In this document: positions 8,352-17,302 of the stretch, piece after piece | How the letters are laid out: every line of letters starts with the position of its first letter | Numbering within the stretch: the stretch's first letter is position 1 | Assembly: GCF_023699475.1 (NCBI RefSeq) | Contig: NZ_JALXFV010000005.1 | Coordinates: 452,925 to 516,924 of the forward strand | Reading direction: 5' to 3' | Origin: Halomarina rubra | GTDB lineage: Archaea > Halobacteriota > Halobacteria > Halobacteriales > Haloarculaceae | DNA length: 64,000 nucleotides | Notes under the pieces: generated by a model | Databases searched by the model: none | Seen by the model: the letters and a program-made list of their open reading frames with translations, nothing else | What the model was told of the DNA's origin: nothing | Program-made: the position numbers and the translations under genes

Positions 8352-8710
8352 CGACGGACGAGTCCTACCGGCTGGTCTGTCGAGCCTGCGAGTTCGAGCG
8401 AGCGGTCGACGCCCTCGACCCGGCGCTCGACTGGATGGGCCACCACAAGCGCCGGGAGGGCGAAGACCACAACGTCGACGTCTACTCGGTCACCTACCTC
8501 ACCAGACTCGCCACCGACGGGCCACCGGGGGGCGAGACACCGGTCGAGCGACGCGCGATGAAACTGGTCTCCGAGACGGAAGCGCCGAGTGCCGACGAGC
8601 AGGCGGGCCGCTCGCCCGAGCGCATCGACGACGGACAGACCGCGGGCGACGGCCGGACCGCGAGCGACGAGCAGGGGCACGGCGCTGGACAGCGAGCGGG
8701 CGACGGGTAG
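8348..8710 (+). CDS. Small haloarchaeal protein with one CxxC
   Basis: This 120-residue protein begins MTTDESYRLVCRACEFERAV, so a single CRAC knuckle lies at residues 11-14. A predicted helix DWMGHHKRREGEDHN adds paired His residues that could complete a metal site with the two Cys. Residues 55 to 120 are low-complexity, acidic and Gly/Asp/Gln-rich and are probably disordered. No family is recognised. It overlaps the 29-codon ORF by 4 bases and converges on the CoA-ligase gene, with 13 bases between stops. Confidence 0.6.
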   Translation: MTTDESYRLVCRACEFERAVDALDPALDWMGHHKRREGEDHNVDVYSVTYLTRLATDGPPGGETPVERRAMKLVSETEAPSADEQAGRSPERIDDGQTAGDGRTASDEQGHGAGQRAGDG

Positions 8711-8723
8711 TCGGGGTCGCCGC

Positions 8724-10403
8724 TCACTCGGTCTGCTCGCGGTCACGCAGGTCGACCCGGCGAATCTTCCCCGAGGAGGTCTTGGGCAGGTCGGCGACGA
8801 ACGCGACCTCGCGGGGGTACTCGTAGGCCGCGAGACGCTCGCGGGCGCGCTGCTGGAGTTCTTCTCTGAGGTCGTCGTCGCCCGTCGCGCCGGGGACGAG
8901 TTCGACGAACGCCTTGATGCGCTCGCCGCGAGTGTCGTCCGGGACGCCGACGACCCCGACCTGCTCGACCGCGGGGTGGTCGAGCAACACCTGCTCGACC
9001 TCCAGCGGCCCGACGCGGTAGCCCGCGGTGATGATGACGTCGTCCGCACGGGACTCGAACCAGACGTAGCCGTCCGCGTCGCGCGTGACGAGGTCGTCGG
9101 TGAGGTACCAGCCGTCGTGGCGCTTGGCGGCGGTCGCCTCCGGACGGTTCCAGTACTCCGCGAAGAACACCCGCTCGTCGTGGGGGCGGACGGCGAGTTC
9201 GCCGAGTTCGCCGGGAGGCAGTTCCTCGCGTGTCTCGGGGTCGAGCACCGCCAGGTCGTAGCCCGGGAGCGCCTTGCCCATGCTCCCGGGGCGGACGTCG
9301 AACCAGCGCGCGGCGTTGGCGACGACGAGGTTGAGTTCGGTCTGGCCGTAGTACTCGTCGATAGCCACGTCGTCGAGCGCCTCGGCCGCCCAGTCCAGAA
9401 TCTCGGGGGTGAGCGGTTCGCCCGCCGAGGCGACCGTCTCCAGCGCGAGGTCGGCGGGCGGGGTCTCGCTCATCAGCATCCGGAGCGCGGTCGGCGGAAT
9501 CAGCGCGTGGGTCACGCCGAACCGGTCGAGCACGTCGAACGCCGCGCTCGGGTCGAACCCCGCCATCGGCGCGGCGACGACGGTGCCGCCGTAGTGCCAC
9601 GTCCCGAGCAGGAGACCGCCCAGCGCGGACCCCCACGCCCAGTCGGCGGGTGTCCAGCAGACCGCGTTCGCGCCGAGGCCGCCGTCGAAGAACGTGTGGG
9701 CGGCCGCCGCTCGCCCCAGCCAGACGGCGTGGCGGTGGCGCACGCCCTTCGGCGGTCCCGTCGACCCCGAGGTGTACATGATGGCGGAGTCCGTCGCCGG
9801 CGTCGACTCGTAAGGGGCGTACTCCGGGTCGTGGTCGGCGACGACGCGGTCGTACGCGAGGACGTCACAGTCGAGCGGTTCCGTCGCGTCGCCGCGGTCG
9901 TGCTCGCCGGCGAACAACGGGTGCTCGTCGAGGGCGACGGCGGTCTCCAGCGCGGGACACTCCGTGCTGGCGGCGGCGAGCGCTGCGCGGACGCTCGGGT
10001 CGAAGACGACCGCCCGTGCCTCGGCGTCGTCGAGACGGTAGGCGAGCGCGTCCTGGCCGAACAGCGTCGTCAGCGGTACCGTCACCGCTCCGAGCTTCCA
10101 GCAGGCCATGTGGGCGATAGGCGTCTCGGGCCGCTGTGGGGCGACGACGCCGACGCGGTCGCCCGGTTCGACGCCGCGTGCGGCGAGTGCGTTCGCGAGG
10201 CGGCCCGACGCGTCGTCGATATCGCGGTAGGTGAACCGTTCGCCCGTCGCGGCGTCGAGGAGCGCGACGCGGTCGCTCGGGCCGGGCGACTCGTGTTTCC
10301 GGAGGCAGTCGACCGCCGGGTTGAACGTCTCGGGGAGCGCCCACTCGAACTCGGTTCGGGCACGCTCGTACGTGTCGTAGTCGGGCAGCACGTGCCACGG
10401 CAT
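8724..10403 (-). CDS. AMP-forming acyl-CoA synthetase
   Basis: From the ATG at 10403 (MPWHVLPDYDTYERA) the protein has 559 residues. A longer upstream frame exists but lacks family similarity. It carries the phosphate-binding motif IMYTSGSTGPPKGVRH near residue 206, the YYGQTE motif, the hinge region DGWYLTDDLVTRDADG, and the C-terminal catalytic lysine in KTSSGKIRR near residue 543. Length and motifs match acetyl/medium-chain acyl-CoA synthetases, which activate a carboxylate with ATP and CoA. Substrate is not readable. It is divergent from the SDR gene across 154 bases and sits in an acyl-CoA gene cluster. Confidence 0.9.
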   Translation of the reverse strand: MPWHVLPDYDTYERARTEFEWALPETFNPAVDCLRKHESPGPSDRVALLDAATGERFTYRDIDDASGRLANALAARGVEPGDRVGVVAPQRPETPIAHMACWKLGAVTVPLTTLFGQDALAYRLDDAEARAVVFDPSVRAALAAASTECPALETAVALDEHPLFAGEHDRGDATEPLDCDVLAYDRVVADHDPEYAPYESTPATDSAIMYTSGSTGPPKGVRHRHAVWLGRAAAAHTFFDGGLGANAVCWTPADWAWGSALGGLLLGTWHYGGTVVAAPMAGFDPSAAFDVLDRFGVTHALIPPTALRMLMSETPPADLALETVASAGEPLTPEILDWAAEALDDVAIDEYYGQTELNLVVANAARWFDVRPGSMGKALPGYDLAVLDPETREELPPGELGELAVRPHDERVFFAEYWNRPEATAAKRHDGWYLTDDLVTRDADGYVWFESRADDVIITAGYRVGPLEVEQVLLDHPAVEQVGVVGVPDDTRGERIKAFVELVPGATGDDDLREELQQRARERLAAYEYPREVAFVADLPKTSSGKIRRVDLRDREQTE

Positions 10404-10557
10404 GGCACCCCGTTCGAACGGTCCGAACTTGGTGGTTCGGGTGGCGACAGCCCCGACGGGACGGCTCTCTCGCGGGGCGTCGCGGCCTCGACACTTGAAC
10501 CGCCTCGCATCCGGCGTCCAACCGCCTTGTGCGTCCGCGCCGTCTCCACCGGTCGAG

Positions 10558-11334
10558 ATGGACTTCGGACTCGACGGGAAGACGGCGCTCGTCACGGGTG
10601 GCGGCGGTCGAATCGGGAGCGAGGACTGTGCGGTGCTGGCGGCCGAGGGCGCGGAGGTCGTCGTCCTCGACGTCGCCGAGGACCAGGCCGAGTCGGTCGC
10701 CGGCGACGTCGAGGACGACGGCGGCACCGCCCACACCGTCGTCTGTGACCTCACCGACCGCGAGGCCGTCGCCGACACGATAACGGCGGTCCGCGAGGAG
10801 ACGGGCGGGGTGGACGTGCTGGTGAACAACGCGGGGATGGTCGACGCCCGCTCGCGGATGGAAGACTACGACGACGACGTCTGGGACCGCGACATCGCCG
10901 TCAACCTCACCGGGACGTACAACGTCACTCGACAGGTGTTCCCGGCGATGTGCGAACGCGGCTGGGGGCGAATCATCAACATGTCCTCGATGGCGGGGTG
11001 GCAGGGCGGGTTCGGCCAGGCGTCGTACTCCGCGACGAAAGCCGCGCTCGTCGGCTTCGGCAAGACCCTCGCACTCGAAGGTGCCCAACACGGCGTCACC
11101 TCGAACGTCGTCGCCCCGAGCATCGTGGTGGGCGCGCTCGCGGACCTGCCGGTCGACCAACTCGAACAGGTCGACGAGCACTTCGCCCGTATCGCGAAGG
11201 CCACCCCGATGCGCGAGTTGGGGACGGAGGCGGACGTGGCGAACCTCGTGGCGTACCTCGCCAGCGAGCAGTCGAGCTACATCACCGGACAGGTCGTCGG
11301 CGTCACCGGCGGTATCGACCTGTTCAGCTTCTGA
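10558..11334 (+). CDS. Short-chain dehydrogenase/reductase (FabG-like)
   Basis: This is a 258-residue classical SDR. The cofactor motif is unusual but recognisable, ALVTGGGGRIGSEDCAVLAA. NNAG follows near residue 90, the catalytic serine lies in NMSSMAGW, and YSATK gives the catalytic Tyr and Lys. The family reduces 3-oxoacyl thioesters or oxidises secondary alcohols with NAD(P). Its position between two CoA ligases and upstream of an acyl-CoA dehydrogenase suggests hydroxyacyl/oxoacyl-CoA conversion (inference). The start at 10558 is the ATG that places MDFGLDGKTALVTG at the usual distance from the nucleotide-binding fold. A GC-rich stem-loop follows the stop. Confidence 0.88.
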   Translation: MDFGLDGKTALVTGGGGRIGSEDCAVLAAEGAEVVVLDVAEDQAESVAGDVEDDGGTAHTVVCDLTDREAVADTITAVREETGGVDVLVNNAGMVDARSRMEDYDDDVWDRDIAVNLTGTYNVTRQVFPAMCERGWGRIINMSSMAGWQGGFGQASYSATKAALVGFGKTLALEGAQHGVTSNVVAPSIVVGALADLPVDQLEQVDEHFARIAKATPMRELGTEADVANLVAYLASEQSSYITGQVVGVTGGIDLFSF

Positions 11335-11335
11335 A

Positions 11336-11356
11336 GCGGGCGGAGCGACCGCCCGC
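11336..11356 (+). terminator. GC-rich stem-loop after the SDR gene
   Basis: GCGGGCGG (11336-11343) pairs perfectly with CCGCCCGC (11349-11356) around an AGCGA loop, starting 1 base after the SDR stop. It may mark the end of the SDR transcript, although there is no T-run as in typical archaeal termination. Confidence 0.4.
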
Positions 11357-11433
11357 GAACGCACCGACGAACACCTCCGGAATCCGACCGGTAGAGAAGC
11401 GGCTATAGTCGCCACCCCGCACGTAGCTGTCAC

Positions 11434-12084
11434 ATGCGTTACTTCAGGGCGGTCGTCATCCCGGCGGGCGACGGGATTCACCCCATCGACGCGGCGTTCG
11501 CGCGCGACCCCGAGGTCACGCGCGAACTGCTGCACAACGTCAACCTGCTGGGCGACGGGACGGCGATGACGATGTACCGACTGTCGGGGAGCGTCGAGCG
11601 CATCCACGACATCTGTGACTCCCCGGACGTCCACGAGTACCACCTCGCGGAGGGACCGGACCACGTCACCCTGTACGCGCACTTCGAACCGACCGAGACG
11701 GTCGCACGCCTGCTCTCGCTGTTCCAGCACCACCGCCTCATCCTCGACACGCCCATCGAGTACACCGACCGCGGCGGTCTGCGCGTGCTCGTCATCGGCA
11801 CCGAGGAGACCATCCGCGAGATACTCCCGAAGGTCCCCGACGACATCTCGCTGAAGCTCGAACGGCTCGGGGACTACGAACCCGAGGCCGAACGGCTGTA
11901 CTCACAGCTCACTCCGCGCCAGCAGGAGACCCTGCAGGCGGCCCTTCGGGTGGGGTACTACCAGGTGCCTCGCGAGGCGACCCACGAGGACGTCGCGGCC
12001 GAACTCGACCTCAGCGGCGGCACCGTCGGCGAGCACCTGCGGAAGATAGAGGCGACGGTGTTCTCGGCCATCACGCCGCGCTGA
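11434..12084 (+). CDS. HTH_10 regulator, acyl-CoA cluster copy 1
   Basis: This 216-residue protein has an N-terminal regulatory domain of about 150 residues and a C-terminal HTH_10: LTPRQQETLQAALRVGYYQV, then DVAAELDLSGGTVGEHLRK as the recognition region. The N domain has the segment AGDGIHPIDAAFARDPEVTR and YRLSGS, both conserved in the second regulator of this cluster at 15877, so the two are paralogues. HTH_10 proteins are haloarchaeal transcription activators related to BAT. It lies between the SDR and the second CoA ligase, so local control of acyl-CoA genes is likely (inference). The effector is unknown. Confidence 0.85.
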   Translation: MRYFRAVVIPAGDGIHPIDAAFARDPEVTRELLHNVNLLGDGTAMTMYRLSGSVERIHDICDSPDVHEYHLAEGPDHVTLYAHFEPTETVARLLSLFQHHRLILDTPIEYTDRGGLRVLVIGTEETIREILPKVPDDISLKLERLGDYEPEAERLYSQLTPRQQETLQAALRVGYYQVPREATHEDVAAELDLSGGTVGEHLRKIEATVFSAITPR

Positions 12085-12187
12085 ACGCGCGTCGACCGCG
12101 TGTGGACCGCGGAGACGACCCCCAACATAAACTGCCTCGAATGCCCGGACGAACCGCCTTGGGGGCGTGTTCGGTACGGAGTGACAC

Positions 12188-13897
12188 ATGAGCGACATCG
12201 AGCGACCGTGGCTGACGGAGTACGAGCGGTACGGGGTGCCCGAGAGCCTCGAACCGTACCCCGACGCCCCCGTCCACCAGTTCCTGTACGACGCCGCCGA
12301 GCGGTTCCCCGACCAGGGGGTCGTCCAGCGCGGCCGGAAGCTGTCGTACCCCGAACTGGTCGAGGAGGTCGAGCGGTTCGCGACGGCGCTGGCCGCCCGC
12401 GGCGTCGGTCCGGGCGACCGCGTCGCGACGGTCCTCCCGACGTCCGTCCAGTTCGTCGTGACGACGAACGCCGTCTCGCGAGTGGGCGCGACCCACATCC
12501 CGAACGACTTCCTCGACGCGACCGACGACCTCGTCTACCGCCTGGAGACGGGGGACCCCGACGTGCTCGTGGGCCACGACGAACACCGCGACCTGCTGGA
12601 GACGTTGCGCGCTGAACTGGACCTCGACACGCTCGTCCTCACGAGCCTCGACGACTACTCGGCGGCGAACGACGGGCGACCACCGGACCACGACGAGGGG
12701 AGCGACGCGACGACACACGGCGGCGAGGACGGCGTCGAGTGGTTCACCGACCTCGTCGCCGCCCACGACGCCGACCCGCCCGACGTGTCGTTCTCGCCGG
12801 CCGATGACGTCCACACACTCCTGTTCACCGGCGGGACGACGGGCCGGCCGAAGGGCTGTCGGCTCACCCACCGCAACCTCGTCGCCAACGCGTTGCAGGC
12901 GACCGCCGCCCAGTCGCGACTCACCGACCTGATGCGCGGGCAGGCCGCGGCCGTGATGGCGCTGCCGATGTACCACGCCTACGGCTACTCGGTGACCAAC
13001 AGCCTCGTCGAACTCGGTCTCGACCTCGTGCTCGTCCCGGACGCGCGGGCGACCGACCACCTCGCGGCGGGCATCCGCGAGCACGAACCGATGGTCGTCC
13101 TCGGCGTCCCCACCCAGTTCATGGAGCTGGTCGACGAGGAACTCAACCAGAACGTCGTCGGCATCTCCGGGTCCGCGCCGCTGGCCTCCGAGACGCGCTC
13201 GCGGTTCGGCGAGCGCGGCGGCGGCCTCTCGCAGGGCTACGGACTCTCGGAGCTGTCGCCCATCACGCACTTCAACGTCGCGGGGTTGCAGGAGGCGCTG
13301 TCGGGCCGGGCGGCCGACGACGAGGGGTTCGACCACCCGACCATCGGCGTCCCCGTCCCCGACACCGAGGTCAAACTCGTCGACGTCGACACCGGCGAGG
13401 AGATACCCCTCTCGGTGGCCGTCGACGAGGAGCGCACGGGCGAGTTGTGGCTGAACGGCCCTCAGCGGATGGCGGGCTACCTCGACGCCGACGACCCGTT
13501 CGACGAGGACGGCTTCGTCGCCACCGGCGACGTCGCGAAGGTCGACTCCAGAGGCCGGTTCTACGTCGTCGACCGGGTGAAGGACATGGTCAACGTCTCA
13601 GGACTGAAGGTGTACACCGAGGAGGTCGACGACGTGCTCCAGGAGATGCCGGCGGTCCGCCGGGCGGCGACTATCGGCGTTCCCGACCCCGACCGACCGG
13701 GCAGCGAACGCGTCGTCGTCTACGTCGAACCGGAACGCGACGAGGACCTCGACCCAGGAGCCGTCGAGACGTACCTCGACGGCGAGATTCCCCACCACGC
13801 GATGCCCACCGCCGTCGAGGTGGTCGAGACGGTGCCGCTGACCGACATCGGCAAGACCGACAAGGAGGCGCTGCGCGCGCGCTGGGCCGACGAGTAG
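12188..13897 (+). CDS. AMP-forming acyl-CoA ligase, second copy
   Basis: The protein has 569 residues with the adenylate-forming motifs in order: LLFTGGTTGRPKGCRL near residue 214, YGLSELSP near 350, the conserved ATGDVAKVDSRGRFYVVDR segment, and a C-terminal lysine in TDIGKTDKEALR near residue 556. It resembles long-chain or aryl acyl-CoA ligases and differs clearly from the ligase encoded at 8724-10403, so the cluster probably activates two kinds of acid. A short insertion rich in Asp/His/Gly (near residues 155-185) looks disordered. It starts 103 bases after the HTH_10 gene and precedes the SCP2-dehydrogenase operon. Confidence 0.88.
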   Translation: MSDIERPWLTEYERYGVPESLEPYPDAPVHQFLYDAAERFPDQGVVQRGRKLSYPELVEEVERFATALAARGVGPGDRVATVLPTSVQFVVTTNAVSRVGATHIPNDFLDATDDLVYRLETGDPDVLVGHDEHRDLLETLRAELDLDTLVLTSLDDYSAANDGRPPDHDEGSDATTHGGEDGVEWFTDLVAAHDADPPDVSFSPADDVHTLLFTGGTTGRPKGCRLTHRNLVANALQATAAQSRLTDLMRGQAAAVMALPMYHAYGYSVTNSLVELGLDLVLVPDARATDHLAAGIREHEPMVVLGVPTQFMELVDEELNQNVVGISGSAPLASETRSRFGERGGGLSQGYGLSELSPITHFNVAGLQEALSGRAADDEGFDHPTIGVPVPDTEVKLVDVDTGEEIPLSVAVDEERTGELWLNGPQRMAGYLDADDPFDEDGFVATGDVAKVDSRGRFYVVDRVKDMVNVSGLKVYTEEVDDVLQEMPAVRRAATIGVPDPDRPGSERVVVYVEPERDEDLDPGAVETYLDGEIPHHAMPTAVEVVETVPLTDIGKTDKEALRARWADE

Positions 13898-14083
13898 CGA
13901 CGTGTGACCGTGGGCGAGTGCGAGCGAGCACGGGAGCGGAACGAACGTGGGCGGGAGTCGCGTCGAACGGGGCGCTCGCGGCAGTACTTATAAACGACCT
14001 CCCATCCGACGGAACGGACCGAAGCGGGAGACGGCCGTACGATGGGTCGAGACCGGTCGCCCGGCGACCGGCCACCACGAACC

Positions 14084-14653
14084 ATGACCGACGAACTCGC
14101 ACGCCGAATCGAGGCATCGTTCGAGAAAGACGACGACCAGCTGGAGGAGGACCTCCCCGAACTGCTCGACGACATCGACGGGCAGGCCGACGAACTCGTC
14201 CGCGAGCACCCCGCGCTCGTCTCGCGACTGCTCGGCCGGATGCAGGAGATGGACATCGCGGAGTTCGTCTCGGAGAACCCCGAGACCGCAGACCAGTTCC
14301 AGGAGCTGCTCTGGGCGGGGGTCCGCGTGCTCGCGGAGAACGACGACGAGGTCAGCGAGCAGATCACCGAGGACATCTCGGTGAACTTCGAGGCCGACGA
14401 CTGCCCGATGACCGGCCACCTCCGGACCGACGCGGACGCGGGGACGGTGACCGGCGGCTCGGGCCACCTCGACGACTCGGACCTCACCATCACCGGGCCG
14501 GCGGACACGCTCGTCGGCCTCATCACGGGCGGCGTGGACCCCATCCAGGGGTTCATGCAGCAGAAGTACGAGATGGACGGTCCCGTCCACAAGGGGACGC
14601 GACTCGCGCCCATCATGAACTCGCTCTCGGAGAAGGCGGCGACGCCCCAGTGA
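14084..14653 (+). CDS. SCP2 sterol-binding-domain protein
   Basis: The ATG at 14084 (MTDELARRIEASFEKD) is chosen over an in-frame ATG at 14042, which would add a low-quality basic leader; the protein then has 189 residues. It has a helical acidic N-terminal half and a C-terminal SCP2-like core with DADAGTVTGGSGHLDDSDLT and the typical GLITGGVDPIQGFMQQKYEM. SCP2 domains bind lipids or acyl-CoA in a hydrophobic tunnel. The acyl-CoA dehydrogenase gene starts 1 base after the stop, so they are translationally linked, and this protein may present substrate to that enzyme (inference). Confidence 0.82.
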   Translation: MTDELARRIEASFEKDDDQLEEDLPELLDDIDGQADELVREHPALVSRLLGRMQEMDIAEFVSENPETADQFQELLWAGVRVLAENDDEVSEQITEDISVNFEADDCPMTGHLRTDADAGTVTGGSGHLDDSDLTITGPADTLVGLITGGVDPIQGFMQQKYEMDGPVHKGTRLAPIMNSLSEKAATPQ

Positions 14654-14654
14654 G

Positions 14655-15863
14655 ATGCGCCTGACCGCCGAACAGGAGGCGTTCCGCGACGACCTCCGCC
14701 AGTACCTCGACAGCGAGGTCGACCCCGTCGTCGACGACCTCGACGAGAACGGGCCGCTCGACCGCGAGACGCTGCTGACGTTTATCCGGGACCTCCGGGA
14801 GCTGGGTATCGGGTTCGACCCCGAGACCGCCCCGCAGTTCTTCGGCGACGTCTGGCGGTTCGTCATCACCGCCGAGGAGGTCAGTCGCGTCTGGCCGAGC
14901 CTCAACGTCGGCCTGATGATGTCGTTCCCGTCGGTGTTCGTCCGGTTCGCCTCCAGCGAGACCCGCGAGGCGATGCTCCCGAAGCTCGAACGCGGGGAGT
15001 GTCTGGGCAGTCTCGCGGTGACCGAACCGAGCGGCGGGAGCGACACCGCCCGACCCCGGACCACGGCCCGCAAGGAGGGCGAGGAGTTCGTCCTGAACGG
15101 CCAGAAGACGTGGGTCGGCAACGCTCACTACGCCGACGTGGTGCTCGTCGTCGCGGAAGACGAGTCGGCGGGCGCACAGGACATGTTCCTCGTCGACCGG
15201 GAGAACGCCAGCTTCGAGACCGAGGAACTGGAGAAGCTCGGCTGGAAGGGCGTCTCGAACGCCCGCATCACGTTCGACGAGGTGCGCGTCCCCGCGGACA
15301 ACCGCCTCTCGACGATGTTCAGCAACGCCATCGGCGCGGGCAACGACATGAACGACATCGTCCCGTTCCCCGAGAGCGTCACCCAGCTGTTCTTCGAGCA
15401 GAAGCCGCTCAACGCGACGTTCTCGTTCATGCGGACGGGGATGGCGTTCATGGCCGTCGGCATCATGCAGGCGGCGTTCGACGAGGCGCTCGCCCACGCC
15501 ACCGACCGCGAGACGTTCGGCTCGCCCATCGGGGGCCACCAGCTCGTCCAGGAGACGCTGTACGACATGCGCGTCGGCCTGGAGACCTCCCGACAGCTCG
15601 CACGGCGGGCCGCCGAGTCGCTGGAGACCGGGTCGGAAGACGCCCGCCTGCTCTCTTCGATGGCGAAGGGTTACACCAGCGAGACGTGCGTCGACGTCAC
15701 CTCCAACGCCATCCAGGTGTTCGGCGGCGAGGGACTGAAGACCGACAACCGACTGGAACGCTACTTCCGGGACGCGCGGGTGATGCCCATCCCGGACGGC
15801 ACGACCGAAATCCAGAAGCTCATCGTCGGCAAGGAGTTGACCGACCTGAGCGCGTACACGTAG
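14655..15863 (+). CDS. Acyl-CoA dehydrogenase family flavoprotein
   Basis: This 402-residue protein has the three-part acyl-CoA dehydrogenase fold. Seen are LGSLAVTEPSGGSDTA (FAD/substrate loop near residue 120), the NGQKTWVGNAHYAD strand, and the C-terminal QVFGGEGLKTDNRLERYFRD. At the position of the usual catalytic Glu (YEGT in medium-chain enzymes) this protein reads IPDGTTEIQ, with Asp381. Some family members place the base elsewhere, so activity is not excluded. Members oxidise acyl-CoA to 2-enoyl-CoA, passing electrons to ETF. It starts 1 base after the SCP2 gene, and 13 bases before the next regulator, forming a three-gene operon. Confidence 0.9.
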   Translation: MRLTAEQEAFRDDLRQYLDSEVDPVVDDLDENGPLDRETLLTFIRDLRELGIGFDPETAPQFFGDVWRFVITAEEVSRVWPSLNVGLMMSFPSVFVRFASSETREAMLPKLERGECLGSLAVTEPSGGSDTARPRTTARKEGEEFVLNGQKTWVGNAHYADVVLVVAEDESAGAQDMFLVDRENASFETEELEKLGWKGVSNARITFDEVRVPADNRLSTMFSNAIGAGNDMNDIVPFPESVTQLFFEQKPLNATFSFMRTGMAFMAVGIMQAAFDEALAHATDRETFGSPIGGHQLVQETLYDMRVGLETSRQLARRAAESLETGSEDARLLSSMAKGYTSETCVDVTSNAIQVFGGEGLKTDNRLERYFRDARVMPIPDGTTEIQKLIVGKELTDLSAYT

Positions 15864-15876
15864 GTCACCCACACCC

Positions 15877-16623
15877 GTGAGCCGAGACGTCGACGACACC
15901 GACCGGACGAACGGCCCTCGCCCGACCGGCGAGGAGCCACTGGTACGGAACGACCGGATTCGGGCGGTGACGCTCACGCTCCGGCTGCCCGGCGACGCGC
16001 TCCACCCCGTCGACGCGATGCTGGCGGGCCTGCGCGACGTCTCGCGCGAGTCGGTGTGGTACGCCGACGCCTTCGTCGACGGGACGGGGCTGCTCGGCTA
16101 TCGCCTCTCCGGCGACCCGAGCGTCCTCGACGGCCCGCTCGACCGTCGGTCGGACGTCCTCGGCTACGAGGTCGTCGCGGACCACGACGGGAGCACCGTC
16201 CTCTATCTCCACGTCGACTCCGGCGAGCCGGCGGGGACCCTCGTCGAACTGCTCTCGGCGTACCGCCTGCTCGTGGAGACGCCGTTCGCGTTCACCGACG
16301 AGGGACTGCGAGTGACGCTCGTCGGGACCGCCGCGGCGCTGCGCGGTGCGCTCGGCGACCTCCCCTCGAACGTCGAGTGGACCGTCGAGCGCCACGTCCC
16401 GTTCGCGGCCGTCGAGACCGACGACGGGCTGCTGGCGGGGCTGACCGACCGCCAACGCGAGACGCTCGAAGCGGCCGTCGACGTCGGCTACTACGACGTC
16501 CCCAAGTCCGGCGACCGTGCGGACGTCGCGGCGAGACTCGACTGCTCGGCGTCGACGGTCGGGAAACACCTCCAGAAGGCCGAACGTCACATCGTCACCC
16601 GACTGTTCGAGAGCGGTTCGTGA
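15877..16623 (+). CDS. HTH_10 regulator, acyl-CoA cluster copy 2
   Basis: A GTG start gives 248 residues. A disordered N terminus of about 25 residues precedes a regulatory domain with PGDALHPVDAMLAG and LLGYRLSGD, aligned with the same places in the regulator at 11434. The C-terminal HTH_10 begins LTDRQRETLEAAVDVGYYDV and contains DVAARLDCSASTVGKHLQK. It is the last gene of the SCP2/acyl-CoA dehydrogenase operon, so it may autoregulate that operon. The shared N-domain suggests both paralogues sense a similar ligand, perhaps an acyl-CoA (inference). Confidence 0.85.
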   Translation: MSRDVDDTDRTNGPRPTGEEPLVRNDRIRAVTLTLRLPGDALHPVDAMLAGLRDVSRESVWYADAFVDGTGLLGYRLSGDPSVLDGPLDRRSDVLGYEVVADHDGSTVLYLHVDSGEPAGTLVELLSAYRLLVETPFAFTDEGLRVTLVGTAAALRGALGDLPSNVEWTVERHVPFAAVETDDGLLAGLTDRQRETLEAAVDVGYYDVPKSGDRADVAARLDCSASTVGKHLQKAERHIVTRLFESGS

Positions 16624-16708
16624 GTGAACGAATCGTGAGAGAACTGGTGGTGAAAAGACGAGTCGACGAGCGACCGACGAGTCGGCGAGGAGAGTGGAGT
16701 CGGGTCGT

Positions 16709-17254
16709 TCAGGCTTCGAGCAACAGACCGTAGACGACCCCGAGGGTCGCGCCGTAGACGACGCTCGCGACGACACCGACGAGACACGGGACGACGAGCG
16801 AGGCGACGGCGACCGACCCGGCGAGCGTCGCCCACACCGGGGCGGCGACCAGGTAGACGCCGACGCCGACGACGAGACCGTAGCCGGCACCGAGCGCGCT
16901 GGTCGTCACCGCGAGCGCCGAGCGGTTCAGCAACGGGACGAGCACCCGCTGGAGCGCGTCGGACTGGCTCGATAGTACGATGACGCGGTTGACGAACCCG
17001 TTGATGGAGCCGGAGACGACCGCGCCGAACGGCACCGCCAGGACGACGCCGAAGACGAGCGTCGCGAGCCAGCCGCCGCCGACCGACCCCAGACCGACGA
17101 GCGACCCGGTCAGGAGCATCGCGACCTGGTCGAATATCTGCATCGTCGTCCCGGCCAGCGCCGCCCCCAGGAAGCCGCCCGCGGCGAGCATCCCGACCTC
17201 GCCCGTGTCGAGGTCGATACGTCCCTCACCGACCGACGGCACCGTCAGCCGCAT
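16709..17254 (-). CDS. Multispan membrane protein, unknown
   Basis: This 181-residue protein has a short polar N terminus (MRLTVPSVGEGRIDLDTGEV) and four or more hydrophobic segments rich in Gly, Val, Leu and Ala. One inter-helix loop holds NRVIVLSSQSDALQRV. No transporter or enzyme motif is visible. It shares strand and orientation with the downstream-facing SCP2 gene at 17303 (48 bases upstream), so the two may be co-transcribed. A role in lipid or envelope handling would fit the neighbours but is inference only. Confidence 0.65.
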   Translation of the reverse strand: MRLTVPSVGEGRIDLDTGEVGMLAAGGFLGAALAGTTMQIFDQVAMLLTGSLVGLGSVGGGWLATLVFGVVLAVPFGAVVSGSINGFVNRVIVLSSQSDALQRVLVPLLNRSALAVTTSALGAGYGLVVGVGVYLVAAPVWATLAGSVAVASLVVPCLVGVVASVVYGATLGVVYGLLLEA

Positions 17255-17302
17255 CGCGCACCTCCGGCACGTGGGGTCGAGAGCCGGCCCGAGCGCCGTG
17301 GT

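Noticed and set aside
8589-10748. 719-codon plus-strand frame opposite the CoA ligase
   Set aside because: No recognisable domains; Arg/Gly-rich; the minus strand has all motifs of an adenylate-forming enzyme.
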